From NCBI GenBank assembly GCA_016938695.1, contig JAFGUC010000024.1, positions 186,001-250,000 on the forward strand: a stretch of DNA of 64,000 nt, given 5' to 3'. Of this stretch, positions 35,200 through 44,635 are shown in pieces. Position 1 is the first letter of the stretch, and each line of letters starts with the position of its first letter. Both the position numbers and the translations under genes were made by a program. The notes under the pieces are model-generated. The model saw only the letters and a list, made by a program, of their open reading frames with translations. It was not told where the DNA came from and ran no database searches. This DNA comes from Candidatus Woesearchaeota archaeon (GTDB taxonomy: Archaea > Nanobdellota > Nanobdellia > Woesearchaeales > JAFGUC01).

Positions 35200-36367
35200 A
35201 GGGCCCGAGTCTGACGAAGTAAAGCAAGACGTAGAAGAAGTAGATGGTTCTCTTGCAGGTACTGATGATAATGATAAAATCATGCACAGTATTTTACCTG
35301 TAAATAAAGATATTGAAGAAGGAAATATGATTAATGAGGCACTTAGTAAAGGTCTTTCTAGTTTCAAAGCAAATCTATTGTATGAGAACCTTGTAAATAA
35401 TTTTAGGTCTGCAAAAGAATTGTATGGTGAAACAATAATTCGTCAATTAACTGGTTACGGTGCAGACGAACTCGAACGAAATCTAAAAATTCCAGAATTT
35501 CAAAAAGAAGTAAAAGAAAAAATAAAAAGAAGTATCAAGCAATTGACTCAAGATAATGTTTTAACAATGTCAGGTGAATTAACAAAAGAATCATTAAGAT
35601 TGGCGAAGTTATCTATGTTAGTAAAATTAGATGAATTTCGTTCAAAGTCCGTTTTTGGTGAAGCAACAAAAGATCAAAAAGATATTTACGGTGAAAACGA
35701 CGAGATTATGATTTATAGAAAAGGAATGCCATATAAAGATATTGCTGTAAAGTCTTCTGTAAAAGTTTCATTAAGACGAGGTCATACAAAAATGACTCCC
35801 GCAGATCTTCGAACCTTCTCAAAAAAAGCAAAGAAGAAAACAAACATAATTTATGCTATTGACGCATCAGGTTCTATGAAAGGTAAAAAGTTAAAAGTTT
35901 CAAAAGAAGCAGGCGTTAGCTTAATATATCATGCTTTAGAGAATAAAGACGAAGTTGGTTTAGTTGTTTTTAGTAAAGAAGTTATGGCTGCAGAGGGTTT
36001 AACTGATAAGTTTGATGTTTTAGTTGATAAAATTGTAGACATCAAAGCAAGTGGTAAAACTGATTTTGTTCTAGCACTGCAAAAATCACACGAATTACTT
36101 CACAACAAAAATGGAAATAAACATCTTGTAATAATAACTGATGCATTACCAACAGTGGGTGATGAACCCGAAAAAGAATCTTTATCTGAAATTGCAAAAC
36201 TAAAATCTGAAGGAATTAGTGTTTCAATTATTGGAATTGCTGTTGATGCAGTAGGTTTAGAATTTGGTAAACGTGCAATTGAAATTAGTGATGGGAAGTT
36301 TTATGTTGTGAAAAATGTTGAAGATTTAAGTTATATTGTTTTAGAAGATTATTATGAATTTTCTTAA
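35186..36367 (+). CDS. vWA-domain protein, MoxR partner (ChlD/CoxE-like)
   Basis: The acidic N-terminus is followed by a helical region (50-200) and a C-terminal vWA domain with a complete MIDAS: DASGS at 226-230, T292 in KTD, D319 in TDA. No signal peptide, so it works in the cytoplasm with the upstream ATPase, as in BchI/BchD and MoxR/vWA pairs. The first start, GTG at 35186, lies within the ATPase gene (14-base overlap) after AGGTGAG; later ATGs would remove part of the acidic region, so the exact start is open. It converges with the next gene with a 4-base overlap. Confidence 0.85.
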   Translation: MSLPEGPESDEVKQDVEEVDGSLAGTDDNDKIMHSILPVNKDIEEGNMINEALSKGLSSFKANLLYENLVNNFRSAKELYGETIIRQLTGYGADELERNLKIPEFQKEVKEKIKRSIKQLTQDNVLTMSGELTKESLRLAKLSMLVKLDEFRSKSVFGEATKDQKDIYGENDEIMIYRKGMPYKDIAVKSSVKVSLRRGHTKMTPADLRTFSKKAKKKTNIIYAIDASGSMKGKKLKVSKEAGVSLIYHALENKDEVGLVVFSKEVMAAEGLTDKFDVLVDKIVDIKASGKTDFVLALQKSHELLHNKNGNKHLVIITDALPTVGDEPEKESLSEIAKLKSEGISVSIIGIAVDAVGLEFGKRAIEISDGKFYVVKNVEDLSYIVLEDYYEFS

Positions 36368-37644
36368 ATTTTACAACGTTTACAATTTTGCTTTTTATTT
36401 TTTTTGATGTGTGTTCCATCATAGATATTATGTTTTGTTCTAGTTATTTTGACTAAGACTTTTTCTTTTAATGCTTCAGTTGCAGTAACAGTTACAATTC
36501 TGTCGTTATATTTCGCAATGTATTCTCCCTTCCGTCTACCAGGAAATAATATATCCACAAAAACAGTATCATCTTTTTTAAGAACTTTTGGAAGTTCTAG
36601 AGTTTTCTCAATATTAAAATCATCTTTGTCCAAAATTAATTTTACTTTATGTTTGTCTTGCCATTCAGAAAGTATTGCAAAGAATTTTTTGTAATCTAAC
36701 ATTTTTGTAGGTCTTCGACCTGTTTTATACAATAAAAAGTTTTGAATGCCGTATCTACAAGACAAGTCCTTTTCAACGGCCCAAGTCAATATATTGTCAA
36801 TATCATCGACATTGATGCCTTTAAGTAATACTGGTGCAAGAGTCATTTCTAAATCAGAAAATTTTCCACTTTTAATCAATGAGTCTATAAACTCAATATT
36901 TTCCATGCTCTTTTTAGTAGAATAAAAATTTGTTCCTGATATTAATTTAGCATTTTCTTGGTCAATACTATTTATCGAAATATTAAATCTATTAAGACCT
37001 GCTTTGACTAATTGAATAATATATTTTTCATCGAGAAGAGTTGCATTTGTATTTATGGAAACACGATTAACTTGTTTAATTGTTCTAACTTTTTGTAAAA
37101 AATATTCTAAATCGTAATATAATAATGGCTCTCCGTGTGTACCAATATGAACCTCAAAATTTATGTTTGGATTAGATTCAAGTTTATACTTTATAACTTT
37201 TTCAAGTTCATTAAATAAATAATCTGCATCAATAACAAAATCATTTTCAATATCATCGCCACGCTCTGATAAAGAACAGTATATGCATTTTAAGTTACAT
37301 CCTGTAACAGGTTTAACTTCAATAATATTTGAATTTCTATCAACAATACCAAAGACATTTGTTCCAATTAAAGGAATGTTGGATTCTTCAGTAATATAGT
37401 ACGTATGCTTTTGAGTAATTTTGTTTGTTAAATTATAAATATTCTCCGAAAATATTTCTTCAAAGTTTTCAAGTGCTGTTTCCTCATCAAGATTTGTTTC
37501 CAAAAGATCAGATTCAATTTTTGTAACATCTAATCTTTCAAAAAACTCTTCTTTGTTTACATCAAAATAAAAAATTTTAAGAAAATAGACTCTTACAAAG
37601 TCGTCATGTTCGCTAAATGTAAATTGTTTTAATTTTAATTCCAT
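36364..37644 (-). CDS. Radical SAM protein with C-terminal TRAM domain
   Basis: The N-terminal 100 residues are unassigned. The radical SAM cluster CNLKCIYC is at about 117-124, with a GEPLLYYDLE strand, INTNATLL and FNISINS as later core strands. Residues about 345-415 look like a TRAM (RNA-binding) domain: DDTVFVDILFPGRRKGEYIAKYNDRIVTV. A CKRCK ends the protein and may bind metal. TRAM joined to radical SAM is known from MiaB-type methylthiotransferases and from archaeal proteins of unknown role; this one lacks the MiaB N-terminal domain. A tRNA or rRNA target is inferred. It ends the chaperone operon, eight bases after dnaJ. Confidence 0.8.
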   Translation of the reverse strand: MELKLKQFTFSEHDDFVRVYFLKIFYFDVNKEEFFERLDVTKIESDLLETNLDEETALENFEEIFSENIYNLTNKITQKHTYYITEESNIPLIGTNVFGIVDRNSNIIEVKPVTGCNLKCIYCSLSERGDDIENDFVIDADYLFNELEKVIKYKLESNPNINFEVHIGTHGEPLLYYDLEYFLQKVRTIKQVNRVSINTNATLLDEKYIIQLVKAGLNRFNISINSIDQENAKLISGTNFYSTKKSMENIEFIDSLIKSGKFSDLEMTLAPVLLKGINVDDIDNILTWAVEKDLSCRYGIQNFLLYKTGRRPTKMLDYKKFFAILSEWQDKHKVKLILDKDDFNIEKTLELPKVLKKDDTVFVDILFPGRRKGEYIAKYNDRIVTVTATEALKEKVLVKITRTKHNIYDGTHIKKNKKQNCKRCKI

Positions 37645-37652
37645 TTAATAGT

Positions 37653-38774
37653 TCACTCAAATATTTTCTTGATTCTGTTAAAAAATTTTTTCTTTTTTGA
37701 ACCCTTATCAAATTCTTTTAATAATTGTTTTTGTTCCGCAGTTAAACTTTTTGGAACTTCTACAACGACAGTAACATAAAGGTTACCTCTAGATTTAGTA
37801 TGAAGTTTAGTAACTCCTTCATTTGGAATTCTAAATGTTGTATGACTTTGAGTTCCCGCAGGTATTTTTAATTCAACGTTTTTCTTATCAATTGTTTGAA
37901 TATCAACTTTTCCACCAATTGCTGCAACTGAAAATGATATTGGAACTTGGCATAATAAATCATATTCATCTCTTTCAAAGAATTCGTGTTCTTCTATTGA
38001 AATATGTAAATACAAGTCGCCTGCCAAAGATTTATTTAAACCAGCTTCACCTTCGCCAGTCATTCTTATTCTTTGTCCATTGTCAATTCCTGCAGGAATT
38101 GCAATTTCAATCTTTCTGGTTTGTTTTACTCTTCCAGTTCCATGACACGTCTTACATTTATTTTTGATTGTTTTTCCTTGTCCACCACAAGCAGAACATG
38201 TAACAGATTGACGCATTATTCCAAATGGTGTTCTCATTTGTCTATATTCAACACCTGCGCCATGGCAAACAGGACATGTTTGTACGTCTGAACTAGATTC
38301 TGCACCAGAACCGTTACAATCTGAACAAGTTTCATGTCTTGGAATTGTTATTGTTTTTTTTGCACCAAAAACTGAATCCTCAAGATTAATTACTAATTCA
38401 AATTCTAGGTCTGCTCCTCTTTGACTTTGATGTCGTCTTCCACCTCTTGATCCTCCACCAAAAAAAGAACTAAAAATATCTTCAAAATCTGCTCCACCAC
38501 CAAATCCGCTGAATCCAAAGTCTCCTTCATTAAATCCGCTGAATCCTTGGTAGTTGTTATCGCTAGAACCAAATCGATCATAATTAGAACGTTTCTTTTC
38601 ATCACCTATGACTGAATATGCTTCATTAATCTCTTTAAATTTCTCTTCAGATTCCTTTGAGTGATTATTTAAATCAGGATGATGTTGTTTAGCAAGTTTT
38701 TTGTACGCTTTCTTTATTTCTTCAGAACTCGCATCCTTTGAAACTCCCAATGTCTCATAATAGTCTTTTGCCAT
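37653..38774 (-). CDS. dnaJ: Chaperone DnaJ (Hsp40), type I
   Basis: DnaJ stimulates DnaK ATPase and delivers substrates. The J domain (1-70) has HPD in KQHHPDLN, then a Gly/Phe-rich stretch (72-105) and four CxxCxGxG zinc repeats (about 134-210: CSDCNGSG, CPVCHGAG, CSACGGQG, CKTCHGTG), followed by the C-terminal substrate domains. Full length, 373 aa. Two bases separate it from the HAD gene. DnaK systems in archaea are taken as bacterial acquisitions. Confidence 0.97.
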   Translation of the reverse strand: MAKDYYETLGVSKDASSEEIKKAYKKLAKQHHPDLNNHSKESEEKFKEINEAYSVIGDEKKRSNYDRFGSSDNNYQGFSGFNEGDFGFSGFGGGADFEDIFSSFFGGGSRGGRRHQSQRGADLEFELVINLEDSVFGAKKTITIPRHETCSDCNGSGAESSSDVQTCPVCHGAGVEYRQMRTPFGIMRQSVTCSACGGQGKTIKNKCKTCHGTGRVKQTRKIEIAIPAGIDNGQRIRMTGEGEAGLNKSLAGDLYLHISIEEHEFFERDEYDLLCQVPISFSVAAIGGKVDIQTIDKKNVELKIPAGTQSHTTFRIPNEGVTKLHTKSRGNLYVTVVVEVPKSLTAEQKQLLKEFDKGSKKKKFFNRIKKIFE

Positions 38775-38775
38775 T

Positions 38776-39450
38776 TTACTTCAGTATTTGATCTTTGAAA
38801 TCTTGAATATTTGATATGTAAATACTAGCTTCTTTCTTTAAAAATTCTGTTATTTCCGGAACATTATTTTTTCCTTGTCTTGCCCAGTCAACACCTATTG
38901 TAGTGCAACCAAAATTATTTCCCATGACAATTCCTTCTTTTGAATCGTCTACAACTAATATTTCTTCAGGCTTTAAGTTGTATTTTTTTGCGATATTGTC
39001 CACAATCCAAGTACTTGGTTTTCGCTTACCGTCACCAACGCCCCAGCCATAAATTAAATCAGGCATTATCTTTGAATTGATTTCGTAATCCCTTTTAATG
39101 TTTTTTTCCAATGAAAAAGAAGAAACTACAATCTTTCCTCCTTTCTCTTTGTATTCTTGTAATATCTCTGGCATTCCCTCAAAAAATTTAGGTGGATGTT
39201 TTGAGACAAACTCTGACCAAAACTTAAATTCCTCTTCCCAATCTTTTTCAGTGAATGCAAGATTAGTTTTACAAAATGTCATAAATCCTGGATCGTAACA
39301 AACCTTGTACCAATTCTCCCTTTTGATGGGTATCGCTCTTGGTTTGTATTTCTTCATAAATTCAACATGTGCTTTATGATGTAGAGCCAACCCACTTTCT
39401 ACAACAGTATCATCATGATCCAACACTATGCATTTATATTTTAGTTCCAT
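38776..39450 (-). CDS. HAD-superfamily phosphatase
   Basis: A phosphoglycolate-phosphatase-like HAD hydrolase. Motif I is LDHDDT with D11 and D13, the cap is helical (20-90), motif II is VSSFS near 110, the motif Lys is in KRKPS, and motif III is VVDDSKEG near 168. The substrate cannot be predicted. Its place between dnaK and dnaJ is unusual: HAD phosphatases are not normal members of the chaperone operon, and spacing of 24 and 2 bases suggests it is made with them. Confidence 0.85.
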   Translation of the reverse strand: MELKYKCIVLDHDDTVVESGLALHHKAHVEFMKKYKPRAIPIKRENWYKVCYDPGFMTFCKTNLAFTEKDWEEEFKFWSEFVSKHPPKFFEGMPEILQEYKEKGGKIVVSSFSLEKNIKRDYEINSKIMPDLIYGWGVGDGKRKPSTWIVDNIAKKYNLKPEEILVVDDSKEGIVMGNNFGCTTIGVDWARQGKNNVPEITEFLKKEASIYISNIQDFKDQILK

Positions 39451-39474
39451 TATAAAAAAATTAAAGTTGGAGAT

Positions 39475-41304
39475 TTATTTATCTCCTTTTTTGTCTTTAA
39501 CTTCGTAGTCTGCATCAACAGCATCTTTTTCTTTAGCATCAGAACCTTCTGGTTGTTGTTGCTGTTGTGCTGCTTTCTGATACATTTCAGTTGATGCTTT
39601 TTGTACTAACTGATTCAATTCTTCTAGTTTTTTCTTGATTTCTTCTATATTATTTTCTTTATTTTCTAAAAGTTTCTTTAAATCTTCAGTACTTTTTTTG
39701 ACTGTTTCAATTTCTTTTGCGTCAACTTTTCCTTCGAAGTCTTTAAGCAATTTTTCTGTTGAAAAAACAACACTTTCCGCTTGGTTAATTGTTTCCACAG
39801 TATCTTTTTTCTTAAGATCTTCCTCAGCGTGGTCTTCAGCGTCTTTCTTCATTTTTTCAATTTCTTCATCGCTTAAATTTGTAGATGCTGTAATTTTAAT
39901 TGATTGCTCCTTGTTTGTTGCTTTATCTTTTGCACTAACATGAACAATTCCGTTTGCATCTATATCGAATGTTACTTCAACTTGTGGAACACCTCTTGGT
40001 GCTGGTGCAATTCCAACTAAATCAAATTGACCTAGGACCTTGTTGTCTCCAAACATTGTTCTTTCTCCTTGACCAACTCTAATCGTAACTGCTGTTTGAT
40101 TATCTTCTGCAGTACTAAATACTTGAGATTTTTTTGTTGGAATTGTTGTGTTTCTCTCAATCATTTTAGTAAATACTCCACCAAGTGTTTCAATACCTAA
40201 TGATAATGGCGTAACATCTAAAAGTAAAACATCTTTAACTTCTCCACCAAGAATTCCTCCTTGAATAGCAGCACCAATTGCAACAGCTTCATCAGGGTTA
40301 ACTGATTTGTCGCCGTCTTTACCAGTAATATCTTTAACTAGTTTTTGAACTGCTGGAATTCTAGTTGAACCACCAACAAAGATGACTTTGTGGATTTCAC
40401 TAGGACTCATACCTGCATCTTTTAGAGCATTCATTGTTGGAACTTTTAATTTCTCTAAGATATCTCCAATTAATGATTCAAATTTAGCTCTAGTTAATTC
40501 GATATTGATGTGCTTTGGACCATTTTGATCAGCTGTGATAAATGGCAAATTAATTGACGAACTCATTTTTGATGATAATTCAATCTTTGCTTTTTCAGCT
40601 GCTTCGTATAATCTTTGCAAAGCCATTTTATCGTTTTTCAAATCGATATTATTTTCTTTTTTGAAATTTTGAACTAACCAATCAACGATTAATTGATCAA
40701 CATCGTCTCCACCCAATCTGTTATCTCCGTTGGTTGCTTTAACTTCAAATACTCCATCTCCAAGTTCAAGAATGGATACATCAAAAGTTCCTCCACCAAA
40801 GTCGAAAACTAAAATTGTGTGCTCATTGCTTTTATCTAGACCGTATGCAAGACTTGCAGCAGTTGGTTCGTTAATAATCCTTTTAACATCAAGACCCGCG
40901 ATTTTTCCAGCGTCTTTAGTTGCTTGTCTTTGAGAATCTTCAAAGTATGCAGGAACAGTAATTACTGCTTCAGTTACTTTTTCACCAAGATAATTCTCTG
41001 CGTCTTCTTTTAGTTTTTGCAAAATCATTGCAGAAATTTCTTGTGGTGTGTAATCTCTTCCTTCAAGAGAAACTTTATAGTCTTCTCCCATATGTCTTTT
41101 GATACTTCTAACAGTGTGTTCGTGATTAATTACTGCTTGGTTTTTTGCAACCTGACCAATTAATCTTTCACCGTTTTTCATAGCAACAACACTAGGTGTT
41201 GTTCTATATCCTTCTGCGTTAGTAATTACAACAGGTTTTCCACCCTCCATTACAGATACGCAGGAGTTTGTTGTACCAAGATCGATTCCAATTATTTTTC
41301 CCAT
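39475..41304 (-). CDS. dnaK: Chaperone DnaK (Hsp70)
   Basis: The 609-aa Hsp70 has the ATPase signatures [26 protein letters not shown] and [14 protein letters not shown], then the substrate-binding domain with [14 protein letters not shown], and a lid ending in a Gln-rich stretch and an acidic/Lys tail in place of the EEVD of eukaryotes. A GGAGG ribosome site lies eight bases before the ATG. DnaK works with GrpE and DnaJ, both encoded in the same operon, to refold proteins after stress. Confidence 0.98.
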   Translation of the reverse strand: MGKIIGIDLGTTNSCVSVMEGGKPVVITNAEGYRTTPSVVAMKNGERLIGQVAKNQAVINHEHTVRSIKRHMGEDYKVSLEGRDYTPQEISAMILQKLKEDAENYLGEKVTEAVITVPAYFEDSQRQATKDAGKIAGLDVKRIINEPTAASLAYGLDKSNEHTILVFDFGGGTFDVSILELGDGVFEVKATNGDNRLGGDDVDQLIVDWLVQNFKKENNIDLKNDKMALQRLYEAAEKAKIELSSKMSSSINLPFITADQNGPKHINIELTRAKFESLIGDILEKLKVPTMNALKDAGMSPSEIHKVIFVGGSTRIPAVQKLVKDITGKDGDKSVNPDEAVAIGAAIQGGILGGEVKDVLLLDVTPLSLGIETLGGVFTKMIERNTTIPTKKSQVFSTAEDNQTAVTIRVGQGERTMFGDNKVLGQFDLVGIAPAPRGVPQVEVTFDIDANGIVHVSAKDKATNKEQSIKITASTNLSDEEIEKMKKDAEDHAEEDLKKKDTVETINQAESVVFSTEKLLKDFEGKVDAKEIETVKKSTEDLKKLLENKENNIEEIKKKLEELNQLVQKASTEMYQKAAQQQQQPEGSDAKEKDAVDADYEVKDKKGDK

Positions 41305-41319
41305 TTTTTATTCCTCCGA

Positions 41320-41829
41320 TTATTTTAAAATATCGTAATTCATTATTTTTTTAAGTATTTCCTCGTCATCAACGATGTCTTGAACTTTCCCACCATTAAT
41401 AACCTCTTTGTTATCAGTGTATATTTTCCAAGCTCGAATTGACTCGGGATTATGTTGATCCACGCTAAAATTTAAGTGAAACCATTGTAACAATTCATCT
41501 CCATATTTGTTACAATTCCCTATTCTACAATAGAGAGGTTTTACATTTTGAATTTGACATTGATTTTCCTCCGATAAAAACACACATCGTCCGTGTGGTA
41601 ATTTTTTATCTTTGATTTGTTTAAGCTTCTTATGACTTGTTCCATAATATTCGAAATCATCTAAATATTCTGAAACAAATTTTTCTTCCTTCATGTTTAT
41701 TGCATTTGCAATTTTAGGAACTTCATTTTTCAATACAATCCCGCTTCCAAATTTGCAACAATGCCCGCATTTATTGCAATCCTTTGCAAGTTCTTCAATA
41801 ATTAATTGGGATGTATTTTTTTCAATCAT
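41320..41829 (-). CDS. YkgJ-family Cys cluster protein
   Basis: The N-terminus shows CNKCGHCC (CxxCxxCC) and later single cysteines in GRCVFL, NQCQI, LYCRIG and NCNKYG, the PF03692-type cluster thought to bind an Fe-S or zinc site. The protein is 169 aa and soluble. Function is unknown in the family. It overlaps grpE by four bases and stops 15 bases before the dnaK start, so it is part of the chaperone operon; a redox- or metal-linked role there is only a suggestion. Confidence 0.85.
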   Translation of the reverse strand: MIEKNTSQLIIEELAKDCNKCGHCCKFGSGIVLKNEVPKIANAINMKEEKFVSEYLDDFEYYGTSHKKLKQIKDKKLPHGRCVFLSEENQCQIQNVKPLYCRIGNCNKYGDELLQWFHLNFSVDQHNPESIRAWKIYTDNKEVINGGKVQDIVDDEEILKKIMNYDILK

Positions 41830-42386
41830 TGTGCAATTTTGACTTTTGCAGTTCGTATAACTTTTCCATTAAGTTTATACCCTTTCTGCAAAACTTCAAG
41901 GACAACATGTTTCTTTTTATCAGATTGTTCCTGAAGTAATGCTTCATGTTCGTAAGGGTCGAAATCTTTGCCAACAGCATCAATTTCAGTTAGTCCATTA
42001 TTTTCCAATACTTGCTCGAAATTCTTGTAAATCATCTCAAAACCATTACAAATAATTTCATTATCTGTAGTTTTATGTTTCAATGCAAGTTCAAAGCTGT
42101 CGAGTACGGGAAGGAGTTGAGTAATTATATCTTTTGCAGCAACTTTGATTGATTCAATTCTGTGGACATCCATTCTTTTCTTGTAGTTCTCAAAATCTGC
42201 TTGGACTCGTTTAACTGTGTTTGTCAAATCTATGATTATGTCTTGTTCAGTAATTTCTTTTTTCTCAATCTCTTTTTCTTTCTCTTCAATCTTTTCTAGT
42301 TCTTTATCGATTTCAATATCTAATTTTGAAGAAGCATTTTTGTCTTCTTTTTCAGCATTTTTTTTGTCATGTTTTTTGTGTTCCAT
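41826..42386 (-). CDS. grpE: Nucleotide exchange factor GrpE
   Basis: GrpE releases ADP from DnaK. The first 50 residues are a charged disordered/coiled region, then the long dimer helix (about 50-110, TNTVKRVQADFENYKKRM) and the beta-wing (120-186) with FDPYEHEAL and LQKGYKLNGKVIRTAKVKIA. The start ATG at 42386 lies directly after the operator/promoter of the operon. Its coupling to the Cys-cluster gene is by ATGA-type overlap. Confidence 0.95.
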   Translation of the reverse strand: MEHKKHDKKNAEKEDKNASSKLDIEIDKELEKIEEKEKEIEKKEITEQDIIIDLTNTVKRVQADFENYKKRMDVHRIESIKVAAKDIITQLLPVLDSFELALKHKTTDNEIICNGFEMIYKNFEQVLENNGLTEIDAVGKDFDPYEHEALLQEQSDKKKHVVLEVLQKGYKLNGKVIRTAKVKIAQ

Positions 42387-42394
42387 TTTAACCT

Positions 42395-42415
42395 TTGTTG
42401 ACTTTAAATCAACAA
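42395..42415 (-). promoter_or_regulatory. Operator palindrome at the transcription start of the chaperone operon
   Basis: TTGTTGACTTTAAATCAACAA is a 21-base palindrome with nine of ten arm positions paired around one central base. It covers the position where transcription of grpE should start (about 27 bases after the TATA centre), so a bound factor would block initiation. Confidence 0.7.
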
Positions 42416-42423
42416 TACGCCAA

Positions 42424-42436
42424 CTATTTATAAATT
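42424..42436 (-). promoter_or_regulatory. TATA box of the grpE operon
   Basis: On the minus strand TTTATAAATAG is centred near 42430, 44 bases before the grpE ATG, and lies between the two palindromes. Confidence 0.6.
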
Positions 42437-42440
42437 TTTC

Positions 42441-42457
42441 GTTGACTTTAAGTCAAC
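42441..42457 (-). promoter_or_regulatory. Operator palindrome upstream of the grpE TATA box
   Basis: GTTGACTTTAAGTCAAC has perfect 8-base arms around one central base. Its centre is 44 bases from that of the downstream copy, about four helical turns, placing both on the same DNA face. It abuts the BRE/TATA region and could also act on the divergent metK gene. Confidence 0.7.
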
Positions 42458-42604
42458 AGACCGGAAAATATTCCAAACAGAATAATATTATCAACAACCC
42501 TTATAAATTATGAATTTTTATAGTGTTTTTGGGTTAAAATTTGTCAAATCAAATATTAATGACCAAAAAATACAGTAAATTACTAATAAAATGGGGGATT
42601 TGAA

Positions 42605-43762
42605 ATGGAAAAAAGATTAATTTCTTCGGAATCAGTAACTGAAGGGCATCCAGATAAGATGTGTGATAAGATTTCTGATGCGATTTTAGATGCAATATTA
42701 GAAAACGATCCAACTGCAAGAGTTGCTTGTGAAACAGCAACAAAAAACGGTGGAGTTATGGTTTTTGGTGAAGTCACAACATCATCCTATGTTGATATTC
42801 CACATATTGTGCGAGCCACAATAAATGACATTGGTTATATAAAGTCAGATTATGGAATAGAATATGAAACTGCAACAGTATGGGTACAAATTACTGAGCA
42901 GTCACCTGACATTTCTCAAGGAGTAAGTGAGGGTGAAGGTTTACATAAAGAGCAAGGTGCTGGTGACCAAGGGATGATGTATGGTTATGCATGTAATGAA
43001 ACTCCAGAATTAATGCCTATGCCAATTGTATACGCTCACAAACTAACAAAAAAATTAGCTGATGTGCGAAAAAGTGGAGAAATCAAATATTTACGTCCTG
43101 ATGGAAAATCACAAGTTTCAGTAGAATATGATGAAAATTGGAAACCAAAAAGGATTGATACAGTTGTTATTTCAACACAACACGATGCTAATGTAGAGTA
43201 TGAAACAATTAGAAAAGACGTTATTGAAAAAATAATTAAGCCAGTTTGTGGAGATTTAATTGATTCTGAAACAATATTTCACGTTAACCCAACAGGTGCA
43301 TTTATCCGTGGTGGACCATATGCAGATGCAGGTTTAACTGGAAGAAAAATAATAGTTGATACTTATGGTGGAGTCGGTAGACATGGTGGAGGAGCATTTT
43401 CAGGAAAAGATCCTTCAAAAGTTGATAGATCCGCAGCGTACGCATCAAGATACATTGCAAAAAACATCGTTGCAGCAGGAATTGCAGATAAATGTGAAGT
43501 TCAACTTGCATATGCAATTGGAGTTGCAGAACCAGTTTCCGTCCACGTTGATACATTTGGAACAGGTAAAATAGATGATTTGCAAATAGTCTCTTTAGTT
43601 AGAAAATATTTCCCATTAAAACCAGCAGCAATATTAAAAGAATTGGATTTAAGAAAACCAATTTATTATAATACTGCAGCATACGGTCATTTTGGAAGAG
43701 ATGAATTCTCTTGGGAAAAAACTGACAAAGTAGAACTATTAAAAAAAGAATTAGGAAACTAA
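42605..43762 (+). CDS. metK: S-adenosylmethionine synthetase, bacterial type
   Basis: MetK makes SAM from Met and ATP. The signatures [21 protein letters not shown] (His-Pro-Asp), [12 protein letters not shown] and [19 protein letters not shown] belong to the bacterial/eukaryotic MetK family, not the divergent archaeal Mat. Length, 385 aa, is typical. A GGGGGA lies a few bases before the ATG. It is divergent from grpE across 218 bases containing the palindromic operators. SAM is needed by at least seven SAM-using enzymes in this window. Confidence 0.96.
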   Translation: MEKRLISSESVTEGHPDKMCDKISDAILDAILENDPTARVACETATKNGGVMVFGEVTTSSYVDIPHIVRATINDIGYIKSDYGIEYETATVWVQITEQSPDISQGVSEGEGLHKEQGAGDQGMMYGYACNETPELMPMPIVYAHKLTKKLADVRKSGEIKYLRPDGKSQVSVEYDENWKPKRIDTVVISTQHDANVEYETIRKDVIEKIIKPVCGDLIDSETIFHVNPTGAFIRGGPYADAGLTGRKIIVDTYGGVGRHGGGAFSGKDPSKVDRSAAYASRYIAKNIVAAGIADKCEVQLAYAIGVAEPVSVHVDTFGTGKIDDLQIVSLVRKYFPLKPAAILKELDLRKPIYYNTAAYGHFGRDEFSWEKTDKVELLKKELGN

Positions 43763-43782
43763 TTTTTTAATTTTATTTTTTT
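43763..43782. terminator. T-rich convergent terminator
   Basis: Runs of six, four and seven T follow the metK stop and run up to the convergent transporter gene, an archaeal-type oligo-T terminator for metK. Confidence 0.4.
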
Positions 43783-44635
43783 ATATAGATGCAATAACTA
43801 TTCCGATAATTACTGTCAGTAAAGCAATTTTTTGAATTAACTCTAATTTTTCTTTTAAAATAATGCGCGCTAAAATTAAAGTAATTACTGGCGCAGCAGC
43901 AACAATAGGACTAACAATTGATGTCAATGCATTCTTCAATCCCAATGTTAATCCAAACACAGCAAATGCAGACGAAACTGCAGATATAAAAATAGGTTTC
44001 AATTCTTTTAAAGTATATGTGAATGTTTTCTTAGTTATTATCATTAATGCTAGTAAATATAGTATAGAAGTAATTTGAATAGTAAACATTGCAGTAAACC
44101 AATTCGACAACTCAATTAAATAATCTAGAATGACAAAATAAATACCCCAACCAAAAATAGCTAGGAGTAAATAATTTATTCCGCGAGTTGCAGTTTTAAA
44201 TTTTAATCTCATTATATCTTTGTAATGTACTGATGCAAAAATAGTTCCAATAATACATGCACCAATTCCAATAATTTGGTTTATTCTAAGAACCTCGCCA
44301 AAAACAATTATCATTATTGAAATGGTAATTATTGTATATGTCGACGATAAAGGGGTTATTATTGAAACCTTTCCAATTTCTAATGCTTTTAAAAAACCTA
44401 AAAATGCAACAACACCAATTGCAGATTCTCCTAATACAATTAGAATATATTTTAGATTAATATGCTGAGCTTCAAAAAACCAGAAACAAAATGGAAACAC
44501 TAATGCTACTATAAAAATCATTTCTATAAAAAAAGATTTTATCGGATTAGTTTTTTTAACAGCCATTGCAATAAAAAAATCAGAAAGACCATAACCTAAC
44601 ATTGCAACAATTCCAAATAAAATACCTATAATCAT
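43781..44635 (-). CDS. EamA/DMT-family transporter
   Basis: Ten hydrophobic helices in two five-helix repeats fill the 284-aa protein, as in drug/metabolite exporters. Small-residue motifs such as ALEIGKVSIITPLSSTYTII and the later PIVAAAPVITLILARIILKEKL are typical of EamA ends. Substrate is unknown. Its ATG overlaps the trm1 stop (ATGA), so it is cotranscribed with trm1 although unrelated in function. Confidence 0.88.
   Translation of the reverse strand: MIIGILFGIVAMLGYGLSDFFIAMAVKKTNPIKSFFIEMIFIVALVFPFCFWFFEAQHINLKYILIVLGESAIGVVAFLGFLKALEIGKVSIITPLSSTYTIITISIMIIVFGEVLRINQIIGIGACIIGTIFASVHYKDIMRLKFKTATRGINYLLLAIFGWGIYFVILDYLIELSNWFTAMFTIQITSILYLLALMIITKKTFTYTLKELKPIFISAVSSAFAVFGLTLGLKNALTSIVSPIVAAAPVITLILARIILKEKLELIQKIALLTVIIGIVIASI

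Noticed and set aside
42395-42457. CIRCE or HAIR heat-shock element
   Set aside because: The palindrome arms GTTGACTT do not match TTAGCACTC or CTTGAGT and spacing is one base rather than seven to nine.
42458-42604. SAM riboswitch before metK
   Set aside because: No conserved helices or SAM-riboswitch core could be found in the leader; SAM riboswitches are also essentially bacterial.
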